36,876 bases of DNA from Alphaproteobacteria bacterium (GTDB lineage: Bacteria; Pseudomonadota; Alphaproteobacteria; SMXS01), in the NCBI GenBank assembly GCA_016124315.1, contig WGNW01000072.1:1-36876 (forward strand). Direction: 5' to 3'. Shown here piece after piece: positions 22,718-29,986 of the stretch. The position numbers were made by a program, and so were the translations under genes. How positions within the stretch are numbered: the first letter of the stretch is position 1; each line of letters starts with the position of its first letter. The notes under the pieces were generated by a model. That model was not told where the DNA came from and made no database searches. It was given only the letters and a program-made list of their open reading frames with translations.

Positions 22718-23527
22718 ATGGTCGAGCAGGCCAGCGATTTCCGCGACGAGAGCGAGGCGCTCCACCGGCTGCTGGAGCGGCTGGACGAGGAGGCCTGGGC
22801 CAGCCCGACCCAGTTCAAGCGCTGGACGGTCAACGACGTCATCGCCCACCTGCACCTGTGGAATTACGCCGCCTGCCTGACGCTCAGGGACGCCGACGCG
22901 TTCCTCCGCTTCCGCCGCGAGCTGGCCGGCTATGTCAAGGGCGGCGGCACGCACATGGCGTTCACCCACGCCTGGCTGGGCGGCGTGCGGAACCGCGCGC
23001 TGCTGCGGCGCTGGCGCGACCTTGCCACCGACACCGCCGAGCAGTTCGCCGCCGCCGACCCGAAGGCGCGGGTGAAATGGGGCGGGCCGGACATGTCGGT
23101 CCGCTCGTGCATCACCGCCCGGCTGATGGAGACGTGGGCACACGGCCAGGCGCTCTACGACCTGCTGGGCGTCGAGCGCCAGGAGGCGGACCGGATCCGC
23201 AACGTGGCGGTGATCGGCATCAACACCTTCGGCTGGACCTTCGCCAACCGCGGGCTGGACGTGCCCGAGGCGCCCCATGTGCGCCTGACCGCGCCGTCCG
23301 GCGCGGTGTGGGAATGGCACGAGCCCAGCGACGACAACCGCATCGAAGGCGCGGCGGTGGACTTCTGCCGGGTCGTCACCCAGGTGCGCAACGTGGCCGA
23401 CACCGGGCTGCGCGTCACCGGCGAGCCGGCGCGGCGCTGGATGGCGCTGGCGCAGTGCTTCGCCGGGCCGCCCGAGGACCCGCCGCCGCCCGGCAGCCGC
23501 TTCCGCCGGTCCTCCCGCGAAGATTGA
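22718..23527 (+). CDS. TIGR03084-type metal-binding protein (DinB/maleylpyruvate isomerase-like)
   Basis: A 269-residue protein of the DinB-like four-helix family that includes mycothiol-dependent maleylpyruvate isomerase. Probable metal ligands are H44 (or H46) in DVIAHLHLW and the E138-x3-H142 pair in METWAHGQ, which match the spacing of the isomerase metal site. The C-terminal domain from about 180 matches the TIGR03084 layout (WEWHEP, then RRWMALAQCFAG). Function is unproven; such genes recur beside catabolic dehydrogenases. The start is one base after the SDR stop, giving tight coupling; a longer form inside the SDR gene is unlikely. A thiol-linked isomerase or hydrolase role in the pathway is inference. 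Confidence 0.82.
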   Translation: MVEQASDFRDESEALHRLLERLDEEAWASPTQFKRWTVNDVIAHLHLWNYAACLTLRDADAFLRFRRELAGYVKGGGTHMAFTHAWLGGVRNRALLRRWRDLATDTAEQFAAADPKARVKWGGPDMSVRSCITARLMETWAHGQALYDLLGVERQEADRIRNVAVIGINTFGWTFANRGLDVPEAPHVRLTAPSGAVWEWHEPSDDNRIEGAAVDFCRVVTQVRNVADTGLRVTGEPARRWMALAQCFAGPPEDPPPPGSRFRRSSRED

Positions 23528-23609
23528 GGGTCTCGCGGCCCCGGATTCGTGCCACCATGGCGCGGCCCGCTCCGGCATTTCCCGGGCGCGCATGGCTGGC
23601 CGAGGGTGG

Positions 23610-25418
23610 ATGACCGACAATTCGCTGATCGAAGTGGCGCTGTTCCTGGCGGCCTCGGTGTTCGCCGCGCCGCTGGCGAGGCGCCTCGGCATCGGCTCCG
23701 TGCTCGGATACCTGCTGGCCGGCGTGGTCATCGGCCCGTTCGGGCTGGGCCTGATCTACTCGGTCTACCAGGTGGAGACCATCCTGCACTTCGCCCAGTT
23801 CGGCGTGGTGCTGCTGCTGTTCATCATCGGCCTGGAGGTGCGCCCCAAGCGCCTGAAGACCATGCGCGGCCCGGTGTTCGGGCTGGGGTCGGCCCAGGTC
23901 GCCGTCACCGGCGCGGTGCTGGCCGGCGTCGCCCTCGCCACCGGGCAGCCCCTGCCCACCGCCCTGCTGATCGGCCTCACCCTCGCCCTGTCGTCGACCG
24001 CCTTCGCGCTGCAGGTGCTGGAGGAGCAGAAGGAGCTGACCACCCGCCACGGCCGCACCGCCTTCTCGATCCTGCTGTTCCAGGACCTGGCGGCCATCCC
24101 GCTGATCGCCCTGCTCCCGATATTCGCCGCCGGCAGCGGGGCGGCCGCCACCATGTCGGCCTGGGGCGCGGTCAAGGCGGTAGCCTACATCGCGCTTGTG
24201 GTGCTGGGCGGACGCCTGCTGCTGAACCGGGTGTTCCCCCTCGTCGCCCGCTCCGGCGTGCGCGAGGCGATGACGGCGGCGGCGCTGCTGACCGTGGTCG
24301 CCGCCGCGATCCTGATGGAACTGGGCGGACTGACCGCCGGCCTGGGCGCCTTCATCGCCGGCGCGCTGCTGTCGGAGTCCGACTACCGGCACGAGCTGGA
24401 GGCGGACATCGCGCCTTTCGAGGGCCTGCTGCTGGGCGTGTTCTTCACCGCCATCGGCATGTCCCTCGACCTCAGCCTGCTGCTGCGCGAGCCGCTGCTG
24501 GTGCTGAGCGCGGTGGTCGCGCTGCTGGCGCTGAAGGCGGCCATCCTCTACTTGGTCGGCCGCGCCGGCGGCCTGGGCGACCGGCCGTCGCGGCGGCTCG
24601 CCCTCGCCATCTCCCAGGGCGGCGAATTCGCCTTCGTCATCCTGACCGCCGCCACCGCCGAGCGGATCGTGCCGGCGGAGACCGCCGGCCTGCTCAGCGT
24701 GGTCGTCACCCTGTCCATGGTGGCGACGCCCCTCCTGTTGCGACTCGATGCCCTCATGGTGCCGCCGCCCGTCCGGCAGCCCGAGTTCGATGCCATGCCG
24801 GAGCCCGATCCGGGATTCGTGGTGATCGCCGGGCTGGGCCGGTTCGGCCAGATCGTCGCCCGCGTGCTACGGGCGCGGCACATTCCCTTCACGGCGCTGG
24901 ACGCCAGTGCCGAGCACGTGGACTTCGTGCGCCGCTTCGGCAACCAGATCTACTACGGCGACGCCTCCCGCCCGGAGATCCTCCACGCCGCGCGGGTCGG
25001 CGAGGCCCGCGCCTTCGTGCTGGCGGTGGACGACCAGGAGGCGGCGCTGCATATCGCCCAGCTGGTGCGCAGCCTCTACCCCCACGTGCCGGTCTACGCC
25101 CGGGCGCGCGACCGCCGGCATGCCCACCAGCTGATGGACCTCGAGCCGGCGGTGATCCGTCGCGAAACCTTCCATTCGGCGCTCAAGCTGACCGAGGACC
25201 TGCTGCTCGGCCTGGGGCTGAAGCCGGCGGAGGCGGACCGGGCCATCGAGACCTTCCAGCGCCACGACGAGCAGCGGCTGCTCAACGACTACGAACTGGC
25301 GGGCGACCTGGAGCGCCTGCAGCAGCGGGCGCGCAAGGACGCCGAGGAACTGGAGCGGCTGTTCTCGGCGGACGCCGCCGAGTTCGCACCCGTGGAGGAA
25401 CTCCCCGACTCCCGCTGA
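23610..25418 (+). CDS. KefB/KefC-type monovalent cation:proton antiporter with RCK domain
   Basis: A 602-residue inner-membrane protein. Residues 1-385 hold about twelve membrane segments of the CPA2 family, including GYLLAGVVIGPFGLG, FIIGLEVRP, the ion-binding Q158-D159 (FQDLAAIP) and SQGGEFAF (335-342). The RCK_N nucleotide-binding domain starts near 402 with GLGRFG (408-413) and ends near 520, followed by a charged, coiled C-terminal tail. It would expel K+ in exchange for protons during electrophile or pH stress. No KefF/KefG ancillary gene is adjacent. ATG at 23592 is possible, but GAGGG precedes only the ATG at 23610, which gives the usual N-terminus. Confidence 0.93.
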   Translation: MTDNSLIEVALFLAASVFAAPLARRLGIGSVLGYLLAGVVIGPFGLGLIYSVYQVETILHFAQFGVVLLLFIIGLEVRPKRLKTMRGPVFGLGSAQVAVTGAVLAGVALATGQPLPTALLIGLTLALSSTAFALQVLEEQKELTTRHGRTAFSILLFQDLAAIPLIALLPIFAAGSGAAATMSAWGAVKAVAYIALVVLGGRLLLNRVFPLVARSGVREAMTAAALLTVVAAAILMELGGLTAGLGAFIAGALLSESDYRHELEADIAPFEGLLLGVFFTAIGMSLDLSLLLREPLLVLSAVVALLALKAAILYLVGRAGGLGDRPSRRLALAISQGGEFAFVILTAATAERIVPAETAGLLSVVVTLSMVATPLLLRLDALMVPPPVRQPEFDAMPEPDPGFVVIAGLGRFGQIVARVLRARHIPFTALDASAEHVDFVRRFGNQIYYGDASRPEILHAARVGEARAFVLAVDDQEAALHIAQLVRSLYPHVPVYARARDRRHAHQLMDLEPAVIRRETFHSALKLTEDLLLGLGLKPAEADRAIETFQRHDEQRLLNDYELAGDLERLQQRARKDAEELERLFSADAAEFAPVEELPDSR

Positions 25419-25472
25419 CGTTCCGGCATCGACGCCGCGCTTCGCGCGGAAACCGCTCCCTGGAGACCGGCC

Positions 25473-26162
25473 ATGACCAAGACACTCGCCACCGCCGTGC
25501 TGTTCGTCTTCGTGGCGCTGGGCGCCCGCGCCCAGCCGGACGACACGGCGCTGACCATGGCGCCCGTCGACGAGGTGTTCTCCTTCATGGGCGGGCAGCT
25601 CAAGCTGGTGACCGACGACTCGAGCCCCTACCCGGCCGCCCTGCCCTCGCCCGGCGAGGCAGCCCGCTTCGAGAAGTTCCTCGAGGTGCACCCCGACGAC
25701 ACCCTGCTGTTCGTGCGCGGCGACCGCATCCTGCGGCGGGTGACGCCGCGGGACGACCTCTACCGGCTGGGCGGCGCACTGCCGCTGTCCGACAGCAGCC
25801 GGGAAAGCGACCGGGCGCTGGCAAGCGAGGCGCCCGACCGGATCGAGGTCTACGCCATCTCCGCCCGGCTGACGCTCACCGACCAGATCACCGGCTTCGA
25901 GGAGACGACCGGTGATGCCGGGACGCCGGCCGTCGTGCTGAGCCTGTCGCCGGCGGCCTCAGCGGCCCTCAAGGAGATGACCACCCGCCATCAGGGCCAG
26001 CAGGTCGCCACCATCCTGGACCGCTGGCTGCTGTCGTCGCCGCTGGTCGAGCAGCCGCTGGACACCGACAGGCTTGTCATCGACGTCGGCGGGCAACAAG
26101 ATCCCTCGACGCGGACCGAGATCATGAACATCCTGAAATCGCTGGTCCGCCCGCCCGAGTAG
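25473..26162 (+). CDS. Exported protein with SecDF P1-head-like domain
   Basis: A 229-residue protein with a signal peptide (cleavage near residue 20, ARA-Q) and no other membrane segment. Residues about 152-225 resemble the P1 head subdomain of SecD: a VVLSLSPAASAALKEMT strand-helix unit, then QGQQVATILDRWLLSSPLV, then a short strand LVIDVGG and a final helix. In SecD this domain helps pull secreted proteins on the outer side of the membrane, but no SecD membrane domain is present here. Residues 21-150 are of unknown type, with possible repeats around MGGQLKLV and RILRRVT. GGAGA precedes the start. It lies 54 bases after the antiporter and 17 before YjbQ. Assignment is by pattern and needs a profile search. 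Confidence 0.65.
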   Translation: MTKTLATAVLFVFVALGARAQPDDTALTMAPVDEVFSFMGGQLKLVTDDSSPYPAALPSPGEAARFEKFLEVHPDDTLLFVRGDRILRRVTPRDDLYRLGGALPLSDSSRESDRALASEAPDRIEVYAISARLTLTDQITGFEETTGDAGTPAVVLSLSPAASAALKEMTTRHQGQQVATILDRWLLSSPLVEQPLDTDRLVIDVGGQQDPSTRTEIMNILKSLVRPPE

Positions 26163-26179
26163 GCAGCAGCGGAAGGACC

Positions 26180-26596
26180 GTGCAGCAGTTCCAGACCGTT
26201 CTCGACGTCGCTACGCCCGGCCCCGGCCTGACCGAGATCACCGGCAGCGTGTCCGGCTGGATGCGCGGCCAGCCGGTGACGGACGGCCTGCTTACCCTGT
26301 TCATCCGGCATACCTCGGCGTCGCTGGTGGTGCAGGAGAACGCCGATCCGGACGTGCTCGCCGACCTGCGCGACTTCTTCGCCCGGCTGGCGCCGGCCGG
26401 CGGCCCCTACCGCCACGACGCCGAAGGCCCCGACGACATGCCCGCCCACATCAAGGCGGCGCTCACCCAGACCCAGCTGTCCATCCCCGTCGCCAGCGGC
26501 CGCATGGCACTGGGCACCTGGCAGGGCATCTACGTCTTCGAACACCGCGACCGGCCGCACCGGCGGCAGGTCGCCCTGCATCTGCTGGGCGAATGA
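26180..26596 (+). CDS. YjbQ (UPF0047) family protein, secondary thiamine-phosphate synthase-type enzyme
   Basis: A 138-residue protein of normal YjbQ length. The family motifs are intact: FIRHTSASLVVQENADPDVLADL (41-63) and the Y-R-H-D-AEGPDDMPAHIK segment, then GTWQGIYVFEHR near the C-terminus with conserved glycine and histidine positions. Members show weak thiamine-phosphate synthase activity but their natural role is unsettled. The start is GTG with GGAAGGA five bases upstream. Its last codon overlaps the start of the next gene (ATGA), so the two are coupled. Confidence 0.9.
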   Translation: MQQFQTVLDVATPGPGLTEITGSVSGWMRGQPVTDGLLTLFIRHTSASLVVQENADPDVLADLRDFFARLAPAGGPYRHDAEGPDDMPAHIKAALTQTQLSIPVASGRMALGTWQGIYVFEHRDRPHRRQVALHLLGE

Positions 26597-27192
26597 GGCG
26601 GGCCGCCGTCGCCGCCTTGCTGCTCGCCTTCTCGGCGTCGCCGACGCTGGGGCAACATGCGCCCGCCCCGCCGGCGGCCGCTTCCGTGCCCGCGCCGTCT
26701 GCCGCACGCCAGCCGATGCTCAACATCACCACCGGTTCGCCGGCTACGCCGGGCGGCAAGGCGCTGATCGACCTGGCGGAGCAGGCCCTCGTCGACGCCC
26801 GCCACGCCGCCGACCGAATGGTGGCGGGAGGCCCGGCGTCGGCCGTGGCCGCCGCCCTCGACGGCACGCCCGGCGCCGGGGACCGCATCGGCTTCGTCCG
26901 GGCGGTGGCCGGCATCGCCGCCAATGCGGAGCTGGCCGCCCGGGCCAAGGACGCGCCCGGCTCGCTGCCGGCGGCCGCAGCGCGCGTCGATACCTGCGCC
27001 GGCACGCTCATCGACCGCGCCGAGGCGGCCGCCGGACTGTCCGACGCAGCCGCCGTGAAGCGCGACCTGGATGCCCTCGCCGACGGCATCGACGTGAACG
27101 GGGACGGCACCGCCGGCTGGTCGGACGGCGAATGCGGGCTGGCGCAGCTGAAGGCGCTGGTCGCGCAGATGGCTGCGGACGCCGGCGCCTGA
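26593..27192 (+). CDS. Hypothetical small exported alanine-rich protein
   Basis: I do not recognise a family. The 199 residues begin with a signal peptide (cleavage near residue 20, LGQ-H), then a proline/alanine-rich linker (22-40), then a predicted helical domain to the end. A loop at 167-178 with D, N, D, T and D at positions 1, 3, 5, 7 and 12 resembles a single EF-hand or dockerin calcium loop. C135 and C181 could form a disulfide. The start overlaps the YjbQ stop by four bases. Its stop codon lies in a small hairpin with that of the convergent hydrolase gene. Codon use looks normal for the window. Confidence 0.7.
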   Translation: MRRAAVAALLLAFSASPTLGQHAPAPPAAASVPAPSAARQPMLNITTGSPATPGGKALIDLAEQALVDARHAADRMVAGGPASAVAAALDGTPGAGDRIGFVRAVAGIAANAELAARAKDAPGSLPAAAARVDTCAGTLIDRAEAAAGLSDAAAVKRDLDALADGIDVNGDGTAGWSDGECGLAQLKALVAQMAADAGA

Positions 27193-27203
27193 CCGCTCAG
27201 GCG
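27186..27203. terminator. Hairpin carrying the stop codons of two convergent genes
   Basis: CGCCTGA (27186-27192) and TCAGGCG (27197-27203) are perfect complements around a four-base loop. The left arm ends in the TGA of the plus-strand gene and the right arm starts with the TGA of the minus-strand gene. There is no T-tract, so its termination strength is uncertain. Confidence 0.45.
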
Positions 27204-28081
27204 GAGCGGGCGAGGCCGGCGATCGACTCGGCGATGGTCTCGTAGAGCTGGGGCGGCAAATTGTGGCCCATGCCCTCGATCACCTCGATCCGCGCCCCCG
27301 GGATCAGCCGCGCCGTGTCCCTGCCGTGCTCGACCGGCAGCAGCGGGTCGCAGTCGCCGTGGATCACCAGCGTCGGCGCGGCGATGGTCGGCAGCAGCTT
27401 CTCGCGGCTGCCCGAGGCGACGATGGCGGCGTACTGGCGGGGCATGCCCTGGGCATAGAACGACCGGTCGTAGGCGATTTCCGCGAAGCGCCGCAGCGCC
27501 GTCTCCGAGACCGGATAGGCCGGGCTGCCGATCACCCCGGCCAGCATCACCGAGTGATCGACGATCGACGCGCGGTCGATGCCCGCCGGCCGGGTCAGCA
27601 GCGCCTGCATGGCCTCGGGCTTGCCCGGCGGCAGGCCGAACCGGCCGCTGGTCGACATGATGGAGGTGAGCGAGCGGGTGCGCTCGGGCGCCTTGGCGGC
27701 GACGATCTGGGCGATCATGCCGCCCATGCTGGCGCCCACCACATGGGCACGGTCGATGCCCAGCGCGTCGAGCACGCCCAGGGCGTCGGCGGCCATGTCG
27801 TCCAGCAGGTAGGGCACGGGCACCGGCTTGCCGGCGATCATGCCTTCGACGATGGCCTGGGTCTCGGGCGCCGGCGCGCCGTCGAACTTCTGCGACAGGC
27901 CCACGTCGCGGTTGTCGAACCGGATCACCCGGAATCCCTTCGCCGCGAGCAGGTCGCAGAACGGGTCGGGCCAGAGCAGCATCTGCGCCCCCAGCCCCAT
28001 GATCAGCAGCATGGGCGGCGCCGCGGCGTCGCCGCGCTCGTCATATTCGATGGTCAGCCCGTTGGCGGTAACCTGCGGCAT
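27197..28081 (-). CDS. Alpha/beta hydrolase
   Basis: A 294-residue soluble hydrolase. The nucleophile is S118 in GASMGG, the acid D245 in GDCDPLLP and the base H273 in GMGHNLPP; an oxyanion-loop block MGLGAQ lies near 29-33 and FDNRDVGLS near 55-63. This pattern is common in esterases, epoxide hydrolases and the polyketide/aclacinomycin methylesterase type, so substrate cannot be called. The start at 28081 is preceded by GGGGGA. It is read from its own short upstream region, separated from the EF-hand gene by a terminator at 28159-28187. Confidence 0.9.
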   Translation of the reverse strand: MPQVTANGLTIEYDERGDAAAPPMLLIMGLGAQMLLWPDPFCDLLAAKGFRVIRFDNRDVGLSQKFDGAPAPETQAIVEGMIAGKPVPVPYLLDDMAADALGVLDALGIDRAHVVGASMGGMIAQIVAAKAPERTRSLTSIMSTSGRFGLPPGKPEAMQALLTRPAGIDRASIVDHSVMLAGVIGSPAYPVSETALRRFAEIAYDRSFYAQGMPRQYAAIVASGSREKLLPTIAAPTLVIHGDCDPLLPVEHGRDTARLIPGARIEVIEGMGHNLPPQLYETIAESIAGLARSA

Positions 28082-28158
28082 GGCGCTTCCCCCTGAATCA
28101 GTCGGGACAGCATCGCATGCCGGGCCGCCGCCACCAACCCGCGACCCGTCGACGAGCG

Positions 28159-28187
28159 AAGGGCGCCCGGCCAGGCCGGACGCCCTT
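28159..28187 (-). terminator. Hairpin terminator downstream of the EF-hand gene
   Basis: Fourteen-base arms starting AAGGGCG and ending CGCCCTT pair with a single mismatch around a tiny GGCC-A-GGCC loop. It begins about 20 bases after the EF-hand stop. The plus-strand side is followed by CTGTTT and the minus side by TTCG, so the T-run is poor both ways but the stem is very strong. Confidence 0.55.
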
Positions 28188-28205
28188 CTGTTTCAGGCCG
28201 AAACC

Positions 28206-28721
28206 CTATTCGGGCTGCGGGCCGGGCCCGTCCTCGTCGTCGGGGCCGGGGCCGCCGGGACCGCCCGGACCGCGGTGATGGTGACCGCCCCACTGAATCT
28301 CGTCGGGCGTCACCTTGCCGTCGCCGTTCTTGTCGAGGTGCTGGAAGAAGCCGGCGGACTCGAACTCCTCCTTGGAGATCTTGCCGTCCTTGTTGGCGTC
28401 CAGCCGCTCGAACATGAACCGCTCGCGGGCCTTGCGGCGCTCCTCGATCTTCTTCTGGTGGTAGGCCGAGAGCTCCGCCGGCGAGATGGTGCCGTCCTTG
28501 TTGGTGTCGGCCATGGCGAAGTCGGCGTCGCGGCGCGCCTCGAACTCTTCCTTGCTGATCACGCCGTCCTTGTTGGTATCCAGCATCTCGAAGATGTGGC
28601 CGCGGGGGCCGTCGGGGCCGGGGCCCCGATCGTGGTCGCCGCCCGGCCCCATGCCGGCCATGGCGCCGCCGCTCACGGCGATGCCCGCCGCCAGGATGCT
28701 GATGAAGACTTTTCGGTTCAT
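28206..28721 (-). CDS. Exported calcium-binding protein with four EF-hands
   Basis: A 171-residue protein with a signal peptide (about 1-22) and four canonical EF-hand loops: D48-E59, D72-E83, D108-E119 and D130-E141, each with D-x-N-x-D-G spacing and a glutamate at position 12. A charged helix (86-104) joins the two pairs. The N- and C-terminal tails are rich in G, P, H and D (HHHRGPGGPGGPG), which is typical of secreted EF-hand proteins in this group of bacteria. It should bind calcium in the periplasm or outside. ATG at 28721 with GGAGAG upstream is chosen over an upstream frame extension. No partner is obvious. Confidence 0.9.
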   Translation of the reverse strand: MNRKVFISILAAGIAVSGGAMAGMGPGGDHDRGPGPDGPRGHIFEMLDTNKDGVISKEEFEARRDADFAMADTNKDGTISPAELSAYHQKKIEERRKARERFMFERLDANKDGKISKEEFESAGFFQHLDKNGDGKVTPDEIQWGGHHHRGPGGPGGPGPDDEDGPGPQPE

Positions 28722-28746
28722 CTGGTTTCTCTCCGTATACGTCGCT

Positions 28747-28775
28747 GTGGACCTACCGTTGAACGGACGGTCCAC
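28747..28775. repeat. Inverted repeat upstream of the EF-hand gene
   Basis: GTGGACC (28747-28753) and GGTCCAC (28769-28775) enclose a second stem CCGTT/AACGG with a one-base loop. It lies about 25 bases before the EF-hand start and 55 bases after the stop of the upstream reductase. It could end that transcript or act as an operator; no T-tract is present. Confidence 0.5.
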
Positions 28776-28830
28776 GGAAACCCTTCGCGGAGAGACCGGA
28801 TTTCCTTTTCCGGGCCGTGCGGGAGCCCGC

Positions 28831-29865
28831 TCAGGCTCCCGGGTCGTCGGCGATGCGCACCAGCTGCTTGCCCATGTTGGCGCCGGCGAACTGGCCCAGC
28901 GCGGCCTCGGGGACCGTGTCGAAACCGTCCGCCACGTCGAGGACTTCCTTGACCTGGCCGGCGTTCATCCAGCGCGCGAGCCGGTCGACCCCCTCGCGGA
29001 AGCGGCCGACATAGTCGAAGAAGAAGAACCCGGACATGGTGCAGCCCCGCATGGCCAGCGCCATGTGGTTCTGCAGGCCCGGCGCCTGGGAGTTGTAGCC
29101 GGCGATGCCGCCGCAGATCACCAGGCGGCCGCCATGGGCCATGTTGGCCAGCGCCGCGTCGAGGATCGCGCCGCCGACATTGTCGAAGAACACGTCGATG
29201 CCGTCGGGGCAGAGCGCGGCCAGGCGCGCCGGCACGTCCTCGTTCTTGTAGTCGATGGTGGCGTCGAAACCGAGGTCGTCGCGCAGCATGGCGCCCTTGC
29301 GCGACCCGCCGGCGATGCCGATCACCCGGGCACCGCACAGCTTGGCCAGCTGGCCCGCGACGGTGCCGATGGCGCCGGCCGCACCGGACACCACGACGGT
29401 GTCGCCCAGCCTGGGACGGCCGAAATCGGTCATGCCGAAATAGGCGCACAGCCCGGTCATGCCCAGCGTCGCCAGGCCCGACGCCAGCGAGAACCCGTCG
29501 GGGATGCGCTGCAGCGGCGTGCCGGTGCGGTCGAAGGCGCCTGTCGTGGTGTAGTCGGCGAATTCGAGGAAGCCGGTCACCGCGTCGCCTTCCTTGAAGT
29601 CCGGGTGGCGGGACTTCATCACCCGTCCCGACACGCCGCCGCACATGGGCTGGCCCACGGGAATGGCAACGAACCGCTCCTCCATGCCCTTGACCCAGGC
29701 ATGGTTCATGGGATCGCAGGAGAAGTAGACGTTGCGGATCAGCACCTCGCCCTCCGCAGGCTCGGGGACGGCCGACTCCCGATATTCGAACTGCTCCCGG
29801 GTCAGCCCCAGCCCGGCGCTGCCCGGCGCGTCGGCCACGCACCACTGTCGGTTCACCTGCGTCAT
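28831..29865 (-). CDS. NADP-dependent oxidoreductase, CurA/prostaglandin-reductase-like (paralogue 1)
   Basis: A 344-residue zinc-free medium-chain reductase that reduces alpha,beta-unsaturated ketones with NADPH. The N-terminus VNRQW, the substrate-domain block PMNHAWVKG, the cofactor loop SGAAGAIGTVAGQLAK, IGIAGGSRK (NADP phosphate grip) and DVFFDNVGG are family marks. ATG at 29871 is also in frame, but GGAGG leaves only three bases before it, and ATG at 29865 lines up with the other two paralogues (M-T/N-x-VNRQW), so 29865 is chosen. It is the downstream member of a pair with the gene at 29987, 121 bases apart. Substrate unknown. Confidence 0.92.
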   Translation of the reverse strand: MTQVNRQWCVADAPGSAGLGLTREQFEYRESAVPEPAEGEVLIRNVYFSCDPMNHAWVKGMEERFVAIPVGQPMCGGVSGRVMKSRHPDFKEGDAVTGFLEFADYTTTGAFDRTGTPLQRIPDGFSLASGLATLGMTGLCAYFGMTDFGRPRLGDTVVVSGAAGAIGTVAGQLAKLCGARVIGIAGGSRKGAMLRDDLGFDATIDYKNEDVPARLAALCPDGIDVFFDNVGGAILDAALANMAHGGRLVICGGIAGYNSQAPGLQNHMALAMRGCTMSGFFFFDYVGRFREGVDRLARWMNAGQVKEVLDVADGFDTVPEAALGQFAGANMGKQLVRIADDPGA

Positions 29866-29881
29866 CTGCATGCTCCTCCCA

Positions 29882-29894
29882 TGTCGCTGCGACA
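29882..29894. promoter_or_regulatory. Perfect palindrome TGTCGC-T-GCGACA upstream of reductase 1
   Basis: The 13-base palindrome lies 17 bases before the preferred start at 29865, just beyond the ribosome binding site, and a further CGACA follows at 29901-29905. A repressor bound here would block transcription or translation start. No cognate regulator is adjacent. Confidence 0.35.
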
Positions 29895-29986
29895 GTAGTA
29901 CGACAATGGCGGCCCGCTGCCAAAGCTTCCGCTCCCCTGCGCCCCTGCGGCATTGACGTGCAGGTCCGCAGAGGGCGCGGACGGCC

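Noticed and set aside
25473..26162. A true SecD subunit
   Set aside because: There are no membrane segments after the signal peptide and no SecF or YajC next to it; only the P1-head-like part is similar.
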